Source of the DNA: Roseibium sp. MMSF_3412
GTDB lineage: Bacteria > Pseudomonadota > Alphaproteobacteria > Rhizobiales > Stappiaceae
NCBI RefSeq assembly: GCF_030733265.1
Contig: NZ_JASHJI010000017.1
Location: 1 to 64,000, forward strand
Reading direction: 5' to 3'
Length of the DNA stretch: 64,000 nucleotides
Below the pieces are notes generated by a model. The model saw nothing but the letters and a program-made list of their open reading frames with translations. It made no database searches and was not told the origin of the DNA. Below are positions 16,986-25,626 of this stretch, in pieces; the first letter of the stretch is position 1, and each line of letters opens with the position of its first letter. Made by a program: the position numbers and the translations under genes.

Positions 16986-17756
16986 TCACGGCAGCAAGGC
17001 GGCATCCGAGACCCGTTGAATTGTTTCGGCAACCGCTCTCTCCAATTGTCCGGGGACAAAAGACGTATCGCAGCTCTGCGCAAAGAGCGTCGTGAAGAAA
17101 ACGCAGGCGGCCAGATACGTTCCCGCCACACTCGGATGCCTCTCATCGACATAAAGCTCAATGTCCGGATGGTCTGCGCGCATTCTTGCCCAGACCTCTC
17201 CCACAGGCGCCAGCAAGGCATCGTTGTGTTTTGCCATCTTGCGATAGGTGGCGTTGGTTCGGTCCTGCATGCCCTTGTAGCTGCCGACCGCAGGGAGTTT
17301 CTTCTTGTGGAACTGATCGCCCTCCCTGTGGGCCATGCCCATGTAGAAGACGACCTGCGTTTCGGCTGACACCTTGCGGGCACGGGCTGCGAGTTCGGCG
17401 GCGAAGGGAAACGAATCCCTTTCGACATCGGTGTCGTCGAGTGCCGGAAGCTGTGTGTGTTCCTGCAGGATCACGAAGTCCCAGGCCGTCTCATCCATAA
17501 GCTGCAAGAGACCGGCGTCGCCGGAGTGATGCGCAAGCCTTGCGCTGCCCTTCGCGGAGGTGCTTGTTTCGACCGGGATTCCCTTTGTTGCAGCTATTTC
17601 CTTGAGCATGCCGGGCAGGTTGTTGCGAAGTGTCAGGCTGTTGCCGACAAAAAGGACTTTCGTTGCAAGCCCCGAAGCGGAAGATGCGCCGACCGTCAAT
17701 GTCAGCACCGGGAGAATGCAAAACGTGAGAATGCTGAAGAGAGCCGTCTTGAGCAA
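16986..17756 (-). CDS. Exported SGNH-hydrolase-like protein
   Basis: A 256-aa protein with a Sec signal peptide (residues 1-30, ending near 'ASSASG'). Block I of the SGNH fold is 'VLFVGNSLTLRNNLPG' with the nucleophile Ser, the second block may include 'DFVILQEH', and the C-terminal 'YVDERHPSVAGTYLAA' supplies the catalytic Asp-x-x-His. An esterase or acetylhydrolase acting in the periplasm is the family expectation; the substrate is unknown. It lies downstream of the MITE-like element's right end and probably has its own promoter near 17760-17900. Confidence 0.8.
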   Translation of the reverse strand: MLKTALFSILTFCILPVLTLTVGASSASGLATKVLFVGNSLTLRNNLPGMLKEIAATKGIPVETSTSAKGSARLAHHSGDAGLLQLMDETAWDFVILQEHTQLPALDDTDVERDSFPFAAELAARARKVSAETQVVFYMGMAHREGDQFHKKKLPAVGSYKGMQDRTNATYRKMAKHNDALLAPVGEVWARMRADHPDIELYVDERHPSVAGTYLAACVFFTTLFAQSCDTSFVPGQLERAVAETIQRVSDAALLP

Positions 17757-17921
17757 TGCCGCGCACCTGGATCTTTGATCTTCTTCCGCGATCAGACGAT
17801 CTCACAGTGCGAAACACAAATAGAATTTTTGTGCGGAGATTTGGCGCTCGGGCAGGGGGGACTGCCTCAATAAGCCCGCCTGACGGACCGCATGCCGACA
17901 AACGAGCGCTTTTGGAAGAGC

Positions 17922-18515
17922 TTAGCTCTTCGGCGTCCACAGAATTCGCTGAAGCTCGGCGTCGAAGAGTTCCTTCGAGGGCGGCAGCCGGTCGAACGGT
18001 CCCTGATATCCGGGAATGGCGTAGACGAGCTGGACATTCGGGTGGCCGGTTGATTCGCATATGGCCATGCCACGCCACAGGTTCTTGCCTGCCCGGCAGT
18101 CCGATCGGGCGGTGCCGATGTCGGAGAAGGTCATGCCGATCCTCTCTCCGTTCGGTCCCTGCAGATGGTGGGTCACGCCATGAACCGAACCGACCTTGCC
18201 CTGCGATCCCTTGAACACCTGAAGGACCTGAAAACCGTCGGTGTTGAACGCTGCAAGGGCCCATTCGGTCTTGTTTTCCACCGCGGTCTGGACGCCCTCG
18301 GTCGTGAATCCCGGCAAAGCGCTTTCGATGGATTTGGAACCGTATCTGGTTTCCGGCGTTATGCCGCCGACCTGGTCTTCGGTGATCTGAACCAGCGTGA
18401 CGTTTGATGTCTGAACGAGCCGGCCGGAGGTACCGTCATAGTCGCCCGTCGGCGAACAGGCACCTGCGGCAAGAGCGGTCAGTATTGCAAAGACGGTCCG
18501 AGTTTTGATGCCCAT
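17922..18515 (-). CDS. Predicted lipoprotein, unknown
   Basis: A 197-aa protein. The start at 18515 gives a normal lipoprotein leader: basic 'MGIKTRT', a hydrophobic core and lipobox 'LAAGAC', with the lipidated Cys followed by 'SPTGDYDGTSGRL'. No enzyme motif is visible. The mature part contains four further cysteines or so ('SDCRAGKNLW', 'MAICEST'), which may form a disulfide. It lies between an SGNH hydrolase and a LOG-family gene on the same strand but with gaps, so no operon role can be claimed. Confidence 0.7.
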   Translation of the reverse strand: MGIKTRTVFAILTALAAGACSPTGDYDGTSGRLVQTSNVTLVQITEDQVGGITPETRYGSKSIESALPGFTTEGVQTAVENKTEWALAAFNTDGFQVLQVFKGSQGKVGSVHGVTHHLQGPNGERIGMTFSDIGTARSDCRAGKNLWRGMAICESTGHPNVQLVYAIPGYQGPFDRLPPSKELFDAELQRILWTPKS

Positions 18516-18656
18516 AGTCCAAACACGTAAGTTGTTATTGGTGCTGCACCTTCCGCGCATTTCTGACAAGGGTTTAGCAACTCAGGATATTTTTGCAATT
18601 GCAGAGACAGAGCCTGTGGAAAGTTCGGGATGAAAGCGGTCACCGGGTGCGGGAAG

Positions 18657-19238
18657 TCAGGTTTCGTCCCTGTTGATCCATTTCGGCGTGTCGGGTGCCT
18701 CATAGTCTTTAAACTGGTCAATGAGCGCCTGCGGCGTGTCGGCAATCTGAACCATTTCTCTCATTGCCTGTTTCGTGAAGGCTTCCCGCGTCTGGTGATC
18801 CAGAAAGGCGATCAGCTGATCGTAGTAACCCTCAACATTCAGGAACCCGCAGGGTTTGCGGTGGTACCCCAACTGTCCCCAGGTCCAGACCTCGAAGATT
18901 TCCTCCAGCGTGCCAGCGCCGCCCGGCAGGGCGATGAAGGCATCCGAGAGGTCCGCCATCAGGGCCTTGCGCTCGTGCATTGAGCTGACGAGATGCAGTT
19001 CGTTGAGGCCCTCGTGTGCGAGTTCCTTTTCTTCAAGCGCGCGGGGCAGGACTCCGATGACTTCACCGCCGGCCTTGAGTGCGCCATCGGCAACCGTGCC
19101 CATAAGGCCAACCTTGGCCCCGCCATACACCAGGCGGTATCCTTGTTCGGCGATCAGACGGCCGGTTTCCAGTGCGGTTTCGGCATAAGCGGTGCGTGTG
19201 CCGAAACTCGATCCGCAAAAGACACAAATGGATTTCAT
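18657..19238 (-). CDS. LOG-family cytokinin riboside 5'-monophosphate phosphoribohydrolase (TIGR00730)
   Basis: A 193-aa Rossmann-fold enzyme. It carries the family signature 'PGGAGTLEEIFEVWTWGQLG' with catalytic Arg and Glu residues expected nearby ('MHERKALM'), and opens 'ICVFCGSSFGT'. The family splits nucleoside 5'-monophosphates, including cytokinin ribotides, to base and ribose-5-phosphate; in bacteria many members act in purine salvage. Length is normal. Cytoplasmic, transcribed on its own. Confidence 0.9.
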   Translation of the reverse strand: MKSICVFCGSSFGTRTAYAETALETGRLIAEQGYRLVYGGAKVGLMGTVADGALKAGGEVIGVLPRALEEKELAHEGLNELHLVSSMHERKALMADLSDAFIALPGGAGTLEEIFEVWTWGQLGYHRKPCGFLNVEGYYDQLIAFLDHQTREAFTKQAMREMVQIADTPQALIDQFKDYEAPDTPKWINRDET

Positions 19239-19293
19239 TGTTACCTGTCCGCCCTTTCACCAGGTTCTGTAGAACCGCAGATAAGAATCCTCT

Positions 19294-20682
19294 TCAGCTT
19301 TTCGACAATTCGTCCAGGACGCGGGCCCAGGAGCGGGTTCCCTTGTGAAAGCTGGTGAGATTGTATTTCTCGTTCGGCGAATGGATCTGATCGTCTTCGA
19401 GGCCGTAGCCGATCAGCAACGTGTCCATGCCGAGAAACCGCTTGAAATCGCCGACGATCGGGATGGAACCGCCCATTCCAACGAGAGCGGCTTCCTTGCC
19501 CCATTCCTTCTTCAGCGCAATTTCGCCCTTCTCGAGTGCAGGCATATGCAGATCCAGGCGCAGGGCGGGGCTGCCGTCCTTGGAAGTGAATTCGACGGAA
19601 CAGTCGGCGGGAACCTTCGAGCGGACATAGGCCCGGAAGGCTTGCTGAATCTGGTCCGGGTCCTGATCGCCAACCAGCCGGAAGGTGAATTTGGCATGCG
19701 CCTCGGCAGGGATCACGGTTTTCGACCCGGCGCCCTGGTATCCGCCCCACATGCCGTTTACCTCGACAGTCGGCCGGGACCAGAGATGTTCAAGGGGCTT
19801 GCGGTCCTTTTCCCCGCGCGGGTACTTCAATCCGACATCCCCCAGAAAATCCTCAACGGAAAATCCGAGATTGTCCCACATGGTGCTCACGTCTTCAGGC
19901 AGTTCGAGGACGCCGTCATAAAATCCGGGCAGCGTGACCTTGCCGTTTTCGTCGTGCAGACCGGCGATGATGCCGGCAACAATATGGTTCGGGTTCTGGG
20001 CGGAGCCGCCATAAAGGCCGGAATGAAGGTCGCGGCTTGCAGCCTTCACGACAATCTCGTCGCCGACCATGCCGCGCAGCATCACACCGATGGCCGGTGT
20101 TTCGGCATCCCACATACCGGTGTCGCAGACCAGCGCCATGTCGCAGGAAAGCTCGTCCTTGTGTGCCTCCAGAAACGGTTGCAGCGATGGCGAACCGGAT
20201 TCTTCCTCACCTTCGAAAAGAATGGTCACATCGACAGGCAGGTCGCCCGTTTCCTCAATGTAGGCACGGGCAGCCTCCACGAAGGTCATCAACTGGCCTT
20301 TGTCGTCCGATGCGCCGCGCGCCATGATGACCTTGCTGCCGTCTGTCCGGGTCTTGATGCTTGGTTCAAAGGGATCGTTTTCCCACAGCTCCAGTGGATC
20401 GACCGGCTGAACGTCATAGTGACCGTAAAACAAGACATGCGGGCCGGGTTTCCCCGACTTGCGATGTCCGACCACCATGGGATGGCCGCTGGTTTCCCGC
20501 ACCGACGCCTCAATACCGATAGCGTTCAGTTCCCTTGCGAGCCAGGTGGCCGCATCCTTGCAGGGGCCGGCAAACGCGGGGTCGGTGGAAATGCTCTTGA
20601 TCTTGAGAAGTTCGAAAAGGCGGCCGAGGCTGGCGTCGAAGTTGGTTTCGATGCGCGACAAGACCTTGTCGATGGAACTCAT
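19294..20682 (-). CDS. M20/M25/M40-family metallo-dipeptidase
   Basis: A 462-aa zinc peptidase of the carnosinase-like group. Metal and catalytic residues are visible in order: 'VLFYGHYDVQPVDP' (His, catalytic Asp), 'GASDDKGQL' (bridging Asp), 'ILFEGEEESGSPS' (catalytic Glu and metal Glu), 'CDTGMW' (Asp) and a late His in the lid/catalytic region ('ASRDLHSGLYGG' contributes the dimer-domain His). No signal peptide, so cytoplasmic. It likely cleaves dipeptides or N-acylated amino acids. It sits alone on the minus strand. Confidence 0.9.
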   Translation of the reverse strand: MSSIDKVLSRIETNFDASLGRLFELLKIKSISTDPAFAGPCKDAATWLARELNAIGIEASVRETSGHPMVVGHRKSGKPGPHVLFYGHYDVQPVDPLELWENDPFEPSIKTRTDGSKVIMARGASDDKGQLMTFVEAARAYIEETGDLPVDVTILFEGEEESGSPSLQPFLEAHKDELSCDMALVCDTGMWDAETPAIGVMLRGMVGDEIVVKAASRDLHSGLYGGSAQNPNHIVAGIIAGLHDENGKVTLPGFYDGVLELPEDVSTMWDNLGFSVEDFLGDVGLKYPRGEKDRKPLEHLWSRPTVEVNGMWGGYQGAGSKTVIPAEAHAKFTFRLVGDQDPDQIQQAFRAYVRSKVPADCSVEFTSKDGSPALRLDLHMPALEKGEIALKKEWGKEAALVGMGGSIPIVGDFKRFLGMDTLLIGYGLEDDQIHSPNEKYNLTSFHKGTRSWARVLDELSKS

Positions 20683-20780
20683 GACGGATCCTCGAAATTG
20701 GGACTGATTGGAATGGCCGGCAAAACATGCCTGTCAGGAGCCCCTAACAGGCCACAAGCTTGCCGGAAGCGCAAATGGAT

Positions 20781-21734
20781 TCATGCCTTCTGTGGAAGGA
20801 GCGGGGGAGAAGGTGGCAAACCGCCCCTGGCCGTCACGATGATCTCCACGCGTGTGGGTCCGAGCGATTTTTCCACGCGCGCGGACAGGTCACTTTGAAA
20901 GCCGTCGATCTCCTGCGCAGTGACGGCCTTTTGCGGGTCCAGATAGACAGCTGCGTAATGCATGCGGCCCGCCTGCAGGACAGCTGCCCTGTGAAGCGTG
21001 TATCCCCTGTCTCGGCACAGGTCACGCGCGGCCCGCAAGACCTTTGCGTGGGTGCTGCCCGGAGCGCTGACACCCGCGAGATCGGCAAGCGTGGCGCGGA
21101 AAGACCCCAGTGGTTGCCAGATAATGGCGAGGATCAGGATCATCACGATGACCGCGTCGCCGATGGGCACATAGGGGCCGAGCGGCGTGTCTTCCAGGAA
21201 GGGAAGGGAGAGCAGGGCGGCACCTGCGCCGACGCTCAGCGCGCCATCTATCAGGGCCGCACGCGTCTCCGTCTTCAGCAGCGCGCTGCGTTTCCCCGAT
21301 TTCCGGTATGCACGATGGTAGTTGAACGCAAGGGCAAGGCAGATCAGAACGATCGTGACCGAATAGATGACGATCGGTCCGAAGACCAGTTCCGGGACCT
21401 CGCCGCCCGTGAAGAACGTCCAGATCTTGGTGCCGGATACGATGGCGGCGAACACAAGAATGCCGATCAGGATGAGGCTGCGAAAAGTGACGTAGAGAAC
21501 CTCGTCGAAGTCATGCCCCCAGGGCCGGCTTCGGGTTGGCGGCAAGCCGACACGCGCACCTATGCGCGCAGCTGCAATCGCGGAAATGAAATTGACGGCG
21601 GAATAAAGACCGTCCACCAGCATGGCGTCGGACCGTGACAGCCAGGCTGTGAGAACACCGGCAACCGCCATGAAGAGATTGGACCATTTTCCAACGGCCA
21701 ATGCGCGGCGCTCTATCTCCCGGCTTTCGTCCAT
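20781..21734 (-). CDS. Cation diffusion facilitator (CDF) transporter
   Basis: A 317-aa membrane protein with about five to six helices in the first 210 residues and a cytoplasmic C-terminal domain. The first metal site appears as 'SDAMLVDGLYSAVNF' with the aspartates, the second as 'RAALIDGALSVGAGA'. The usual His in the second site is replaced, which points away from a plain zinc exporter and may mean Mn or Fe. It ends the minus-strand run that begins with the HerA-like gene, 6 bp apart, so the two are probably co-transcribed. Confidence 0.85.
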   Translation of the reverse strand: MDESREIERRALAVGKWSNLFMAVAGVLTAWLSRSDAMLVDGLYSAVNFISAIAAARIGARVGLPPTRSRPWGHDFDEVLYVTFRSLILIGILVFAAIVSGTKIWTFFTGGEVPELVFGPIVIYSVTIVLICLALAFNYHRAYRKSGKRSALLKTETRAALIDGALSVGAGAALLSLPFLEDTPLGPYVPIGDAVIVMILILAIIWQPLGSFRATLADLAGVSAPGSTHAKVLRAARDLCRDRGYTLHRAAVLQAGRMHYAAVYLDPQKAVTAQEIDGFQSDLSARVEKSLGPTRVEIIVTARGGLPPSPPLLPQKA

Positions 21735-21740
21735 GGATGA

Positions 21741-23300
21741 TCAGTTTCCGCGTTTGAGCGATCCCATAAGTCCGCGGACGAGCGCGCGGCCAAGGGACGT
21801 GCCGAGACTCCTGGCCGCCGACTTCAGACCCGCTTCCAGCACGCTGTCGCGCTGGCTTCGGCGCTTCGACCGCCTCTTGATGCTTTCCTTTCTCGGGCGG
21901 TCATCACGTCCGAAATCGGGTAACTGGAACCCGGAACGCGAGCGCCGGGGCTCGCCGTGTTTGCGGGCGTGTCTTTCCTCCCGGTCGCGGCTGCGCTGTT
22001 CCTCGCGGTGTTCTTCCTCTGCCCTGTTCATCAGGATCTCGTAAGCCGATTTGCGGTCCTTGGCGCGTTCATAAAGTCCGAAGACGGCGCTCGACTGGAT
22101 CAGTGCCCGGCGCTCCGCCTGCTTGAGCGGGCCGAGGCGCGAGCAGGGAGGCCTGATCAGCGTTCTCTGGACCACGGAGGGAATACCCTTGCCTTCAAGC
22201 GTCGAGACGAGGGCTTCGCCAACGCCGAGTTCGGTAATGACCCGTTCGGTGTTCAGGTCCGGGTTGGGCCGGAAGGTTTCCGCGGCTGCGCGGACGGCTT
22301 TCTGGTCGCGCGGGGTGAAGGCGCGCAGGGCGTGCTGGATGCGGTTGCCGAGCTGCGCCAGCACCGTTTCCGGAATGTCGAGCGGGTTCTGAGTCACGAA
22401 ATAGACACCGACACCCTTGGAGCGGATCAGCCGGACAACCTGTTCAACCTTTTCGACCAGCGCCTTGGGCGCGCCGCTGAACAGAAGGTGTGCCTCGTCG
22501 AAGAAAAACACCAGTTTGGGTTTCTTGGGATCGCCAATCTCGGGCAACTCCTCAAAGAGTTCCGACAGAAGCCAAAGGAGAAAAACGGCGTAGAGACGGG
22601 GTGACGTCATCAGCTTGTCCGCGGCGAGGATATTGACGATGCCGCGGCCGTCGGGCGCGGTTCTGATGAAATCGCGAATGTCGAGGGCGGGCTCACCGAA
22701 GAAGTTCTCGCCGCCCTGGCGCTCAAGCACCAGAAGCCTGCGCTGGATCGCGCCGATGGAAGCCTTGGATACATTGCCGTAAAGCGTGGAGAGTTCCGAT
22801 GCGCGTTCGGCAACATGGGCGAGCATTGCCCTGAGGTCCTTGAGATCGAGCAGCAACAGGCCCTCGTCATCGGCCAACTCGAACAGCACGTTCAGGACAC
22901 CTTCCTGCGTGTCGTTCAATTCCAGAAGGCGCGCGAGCAGCAAGGGGCCAATCTCAGACACGGTGGTTCGGATCGGGTGACCCTGTTTGCCGAGCAGATC
23001 CCAGAACACGGTCGGAAAGGCCTGATATTCGTAGGTATCGGCAATGCCGACATCGCTGGCCCGTTTTTCAAGGAAGTCCTTTGTAACCCCCTCGGCGGCA
23101 AGGCCGGACAGGTCCCCCTTGATGTCGGCACAGAAGACCGGAACCCCGGCTTTCGAAAATCCTTCCGCGAGGATCTGAAGTGAGACGGTCTTGCCGGTAC
23201 CTGTTGCCCCGGCGATCAGTCCGTGGCGGTTGGCGAGCTTCAGTGCGAGCGTTTCTTCCTTCGTGCTCGCTCCAATGAAAATGCTGTCAGTTCCCGTCAC
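21741..23300 (-). CDS. HerA-like ATPase (DUF853/YjgR family)
   Basis: A 519-aa P-loop ATPase. Walker A is 'GLIAGATGTGKTVSL' (residues about 28-42) and Walker B is 'KLVFFFDEAHLLFSGAPKA'; 'VYFVTQNPLDIPETVLAQLG' is the sensor motif shared with HerA/FtsK-type translocases. The C-terminal 100 residues are rich in Arg, Lys and Glu, suggesting a flexible nucleic-acid-binding tail. The family's role is not settled; no nuclease partner (NurA) lies next to it, which argues against the archaeal-type repair pair or the Sir2-HerA defence pair. Confidence 0.88.
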   Translation of the reverse strand: MTGTDSIFIGASTKEETLALKLANRHGLIAGATGTGKTVSLQILAEGFSKAGVPVFCADIKGDLSGLAAEGVTKDFLEKRASDVGIADTYEYQAFPTVFWDLLGKQGHPIRTTVSEIGPLLLARLLELNDTQEGVLNVLFELADDEGLLLLDLKDLRAMLAHVAERASELSTLYGNVSKASIGAIQRRLLVLERQGGENFFGEPALDIRDFIRTAPDGRGIVNILAADKLMTSPRLYAVFLLWLLSELFEELPEIGDPKKPKLVFFFDEAHLLFSGAPKALVEKVEQVVRLIRSKGVGVYFVTQNPLDIPETVLAQLGNRIQHALRAFTPRDQKAVRAAAETFRPNPDLNTERVITELGVGEALVSTLEGKGIPSVVQRTLIRPPCSRLGPLKQAERRALIQSSAVFGLYERAKDRKSAYEILMNRAEEEHREEQRSRDREERHARKHGEPRRSRSGFQLPDFGRDDRPRKESIKRRSKRRSQRDSVLEAGLKSAARSLGTSLGRALVRGLMGSLKRGN

Positions 23301-23471
23301 GATGACCCCCGAATCTCGCTGGCGTTAGTCGAACCTAACAAAGCCCTGTCGAAAAAGCGCGCCTGTCATTCGTGTTTAGGTCGACGGGCTGTCGCCAAAG
23401 CGTTTAGATAGTCGGCGAATCGGGCGCGTGAACTCGAAGCCCGCACCAGAATTCTTTTCCCGGAGACTTTT

Positions 23472-23864
23472 ATGGAAGAACTCATCAACCGAATCATGGC
23501 GGCGGCCGGTATTGATCAGGAACTGGCCACAAACGCAGTCGGAATTATCCTGAGCTTTCTCAACAAGGAAGGGCCGGAAGACAAGATGCAGCTTATTTTT
23601 GATGCCCTTCCTGGGGCGGCTGACCTTGTCAGTGCGCGGGAAAGTGCCGGGTCCGGAGGCGGTCTTCTTGGTGGCCTCGGCAGCATGATGGGCGGCAGCA
23701 TGGGAGCCATGGGAGCGTTGAGCGAACTGAACAGCGCAGGCCTGGACATGGGCGGCGTTCAAAGTGTTGTCAAAGAACTGGTTTCCTATGCTAAGGAAAA
23801 AGCAGGGGACGACGTTGTGGATGAAGTAATTTCACAAATTCCGGGGTTGAACCAAGTCGTCTAG
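23472..23864 (+). CDS. Small Gly/Met-rich helical protein (DUF2267/DUF2780-like)
   Basis: A 130-aa protein. Helical N-terminal ('MEELINRIMAAAGIDQELATNAVGIILSFL') and C-terminal parts flank a Gly/Met-rich linker ('GGLLGGLGSMMGGSMGAMGA', residues about 60-83). This layout resembles the small domain families DUF2267 and DUF2780, but I cannot decide between them. No signal peptide. A DUF4332 gene follows 44 bp downstream and a terminator comes after that, so the two form a likely two-gene unit. Confidence 0.7.
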   Translation: MEELINRIMAAAGIDQELATNAVGIILSFLNKEGPEDKMQLIFDALPGAADLVSARESAGSGGGLLGGLGSMMGGSMGAMGALSELNSAGLDMGGVQSVVKELVSYAKEKAGDDVVDEVISQIPGLNQVV

Positions 23865-23908
23865 CTGCCCCAAGGTTCGGCCGTGGTCTTAAAGGGAGTT
23901 CATTGCGC

Positions 23909-24316
23909 ATGTCTTATTCGATAGACGAAATCGAGGGCATTGGCCCGACTTACGCTGCGAAACTGGGTGAAGCGGGGATCAAGACGACTGAAGCTTACCT
24001 TGAACGCGCGAAGGACCCGAAAGGGCGCAAGGCGCTCGAGGAAGAAACCGGCATTGAAGGCAAGCGTATTCTGAAATGGGCCAACATGGCCGATCTGATG
24101 CGCATCAGCGGTGTCGGCGAGGAGTATTCCGAGTTGCTCGAAGCAGCGGGTGTCGACACGGTGAAGGAACTGAAGCATCGCAACGCCGCCAACCTTGCCG
24201 CCAAGATGAAGGAAGTGAACGACGAGAAGAGCCTCGTCCGCCAGGTGCCGAGCGAAAGTCAGGTCACGAAGTGGGTTGACCAGGCAAAGGAACTTCCACA
24301 GATGATGACCTACTGA
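23909..24316 (+). CDS. DUF4332 helix-hairpin-helix protein
   Basis: A 135-aa protein made of paired helix-hairpin-helix units: 'IEGIGPTYAAKLGEAGIKTTEAYL' (residues 6-29) and 'ISGVGEEYSELLEAAGVDTVKEL' (residues about 65-87), as in the DUF4332 family and in SAM/HhH-type DNA-binding folds. It may bind DNA backbone; no enzyme motif is present. Start at 23909 with 'aaagggag' upstream rather than the GTG/ATG codons before it. It is followed by a strong terminator. Confidence 0.85.
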   Translation: MSYSIDEIEGIGPTYAAKLGEAGIKTTEAYLERAKDPKGRKALEEETGIEGKRILKWANMADLMRISGVGEEYSELLEAAGVDTVKELKHRNAANLAAKMKEVNDEKSLVRQVPSESQVTKWVDQAKELPQMMTY

Positions 24317-24346
24317 GCAGGGTCTAAATCACCTGATCAGGAAATC

Positions 24347-24377
24347 AAAAGGCGCGCCCATGGCGCGCCTTTTTTTG
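24347..24377. terminator. Bidirectional rho-independent terminator
   Basis: 'ggcgcgcc' at 24351-24358 pairs with 'ggcgcgcc' at 24362-24369 around a three-base loop, with an A run before it and eight T after it. It serves the DUF4332 gene and, read the other way, the LuxR gene. Confidence 0.92.
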
Positions 24378-24429
24378 TGCATCAGCCGGATGTGCTGCAA
24401 TCACGCCGCGATCGCGACGGGGAAGACGT

Positions 24430-25131
24430 TCAGACGCTGATCTGTCCGTAGCGCAAAGCCTCAACAACAGTGTGTGTCTTGTTGGAGGCGTTCAACTTGA
24501 CGCTGGCGTTCTGCAGGTGTGCGTGAACCGTTCTTTGCGAAATGTCCAGAACGTCCGCGATCTCGCCTGCGGTCTTGCCATAAGCGGTCAGTTCCAGAAC
24601 CCTGCGTTCACGGCTCGAAAGGGCACCCGGGCGCTGTCCGGAGACGACGCCGAGTTCCCGCAGGCGGGAAAAGGCGGCTGCCGAGATGGCTTCGAGGTTC
24701 GCAAGGTCATACTTGTTGACCTGCAATGAGGGTCCACTGGCGAAAACGAAGGCCTGGAAGGGGTAGAGTTCCGTTACAGGCACGATCACGATCTGGCTGC
24801 CTTCACCGGCTGACGCCAGCAGGTCGGAATGCTCCATGTCGCCGGCGGTAATCGTCCAGACGCGCGCACGGTTCGAACCGAGGCCAAGCATCAGGGCGCT
24901 GTCATTTGCCGACAGGGACGTACTCTCGATGCCGTCGTTGCGCTGGTCGGGCCAGCGGAACCGTTGCACGAGGTTGTCGATCGGCCGGTTCGGCATCGGC
25001 AGGCCGGTGATGAGAATGTTGGTGGCGCCCATGCGCCGGAGATTGGATTCCAGAATATCAAGAACGTGGTGAGCGGCGTTTGCTTCCGAGATTGCCCTCA
25101 GTTTGCTCTTCAATTCAGCTTGATCAAGCAT
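24430..25131 (-). CDS. LuxR-family regulator with autoinducer-binding-type domain
   Basis: A 233-aa protein. The C-terminal DNA-binding domain is clear: 'LSSRERRVLELTAYGKTAGEIADVLDISQRTVHAHLQNAS' is the LuxR helix-turn-helix. The N-terminal 160 residues fit the autoinducer-binding fold only loosely, with none of the strict ligand Trp/Tyr/Asp set obvious, so it may be a ligand-blind or altered-specificity solo. No luxI-like gene is in the window. Start at 25131 has 'gaagg' eight bases upstream. It is divergent from the methylmalonyl-CoA mutase operon across 495 bp. Confidence 0.85.
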   Translation of the reverse strand: MLDQAELKSKLRAISEANAAHHVLDILESNLRRMGATNILITGLPMPNRPIDNLVQRFRWPDQRNDGIESTSLSANDSALMLGLGSNRARVWTITAGDMEHSDLLASAGEGSQIVIVPVTELYPFQAFVFASGPSLQVNKYDLANLEAISAAAFSRLRELGVVSGQRPGALSSRERRVLELTAYGKTAGEIADVLDISQRTVHAHLQNASVKLNASNKTHTVVEALRYGQISV

Positions 25132-25626
25132 TGTGCACATCCTTCGCGGCCTAACACACCGCTGCTTTCCGGCCGTTCCGGACTATGCCGGTTCAGACCG
25201 TAGATGGGTTAAAGTCAGGTCTCGTCCGATCGTTTGAAAGAAACGGTACCCAGCGCTGCGCTTTTTGTAAGGCGGTATTAATTCCCATGCGTCAGCGTGT
25301 TTACGCTACAATACAATTGATGATCGTACCAATAGGGAAAATTCGGAGATTTGACTTAATACGCCAGAAATTTGGCATTTAGTCGGAAATTTGCGCCTAA
25401 TGTATGCGCAATTGCCTATATTATTGACCTTGCGGGAGGTTCTAAGTGCTTCTTGCGGCGTTTTTTGAAACGCTCATCATAATTCGGCCATAGTCGCGCA
25501 TGTCCGGGTCTTTCAGAAGAAAGTTTCAGCGTTTTTCTGTCATTTGAACTGCGGGCTTACCCTTTGTGCTGAGTTGCCAAGCTTCCCGGGTGGAGACTAA
25601 AACGTTGCCCAAGGGAGACCAAAGCA
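25132..25626. promoter_or_regulatory. 495-bp AT-rich divergent control region (luxR / mutA)
   Basis: Much more AT-rich than its surroundings. Two imperfect palindromes stand out: 'gcca' (25363) with 'tggc' (25376) around 'gaaatt', and 'aatttgcgc' (25388) with 'gcgcaatt' (25413). They may be regulator sites for either gene, but I cannot assign them. I see no reading frame I would call a gene. Confidence 0.45.

Noticed and set aside
15815..17095. Plus-strand frame of 426 codons spanning meaB and the MITE-like element
   Set aside because: Antisense to meaB and through a non-coding inverted-repeat element.
19345..20898. Long plus-strand open frame (517 codons)
   Set aside because: It lies antisense to a clear M20 peptidase with all metal residues and normal length; the frame is a by-product of high-GC codon use.
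21741..23300. HerA-like ATPase as part of a defence system
   Set aside because: No Sir2, NurA or DUF4297 partner adjacent; its neighbour is a cation transporter and it fits the housekeeping YjgR group.
25185..25382. Short frame in the luxR/mutA control region
   Set aside because: No ribosome site, AT-rich non-coding composition and no recognisable protein.
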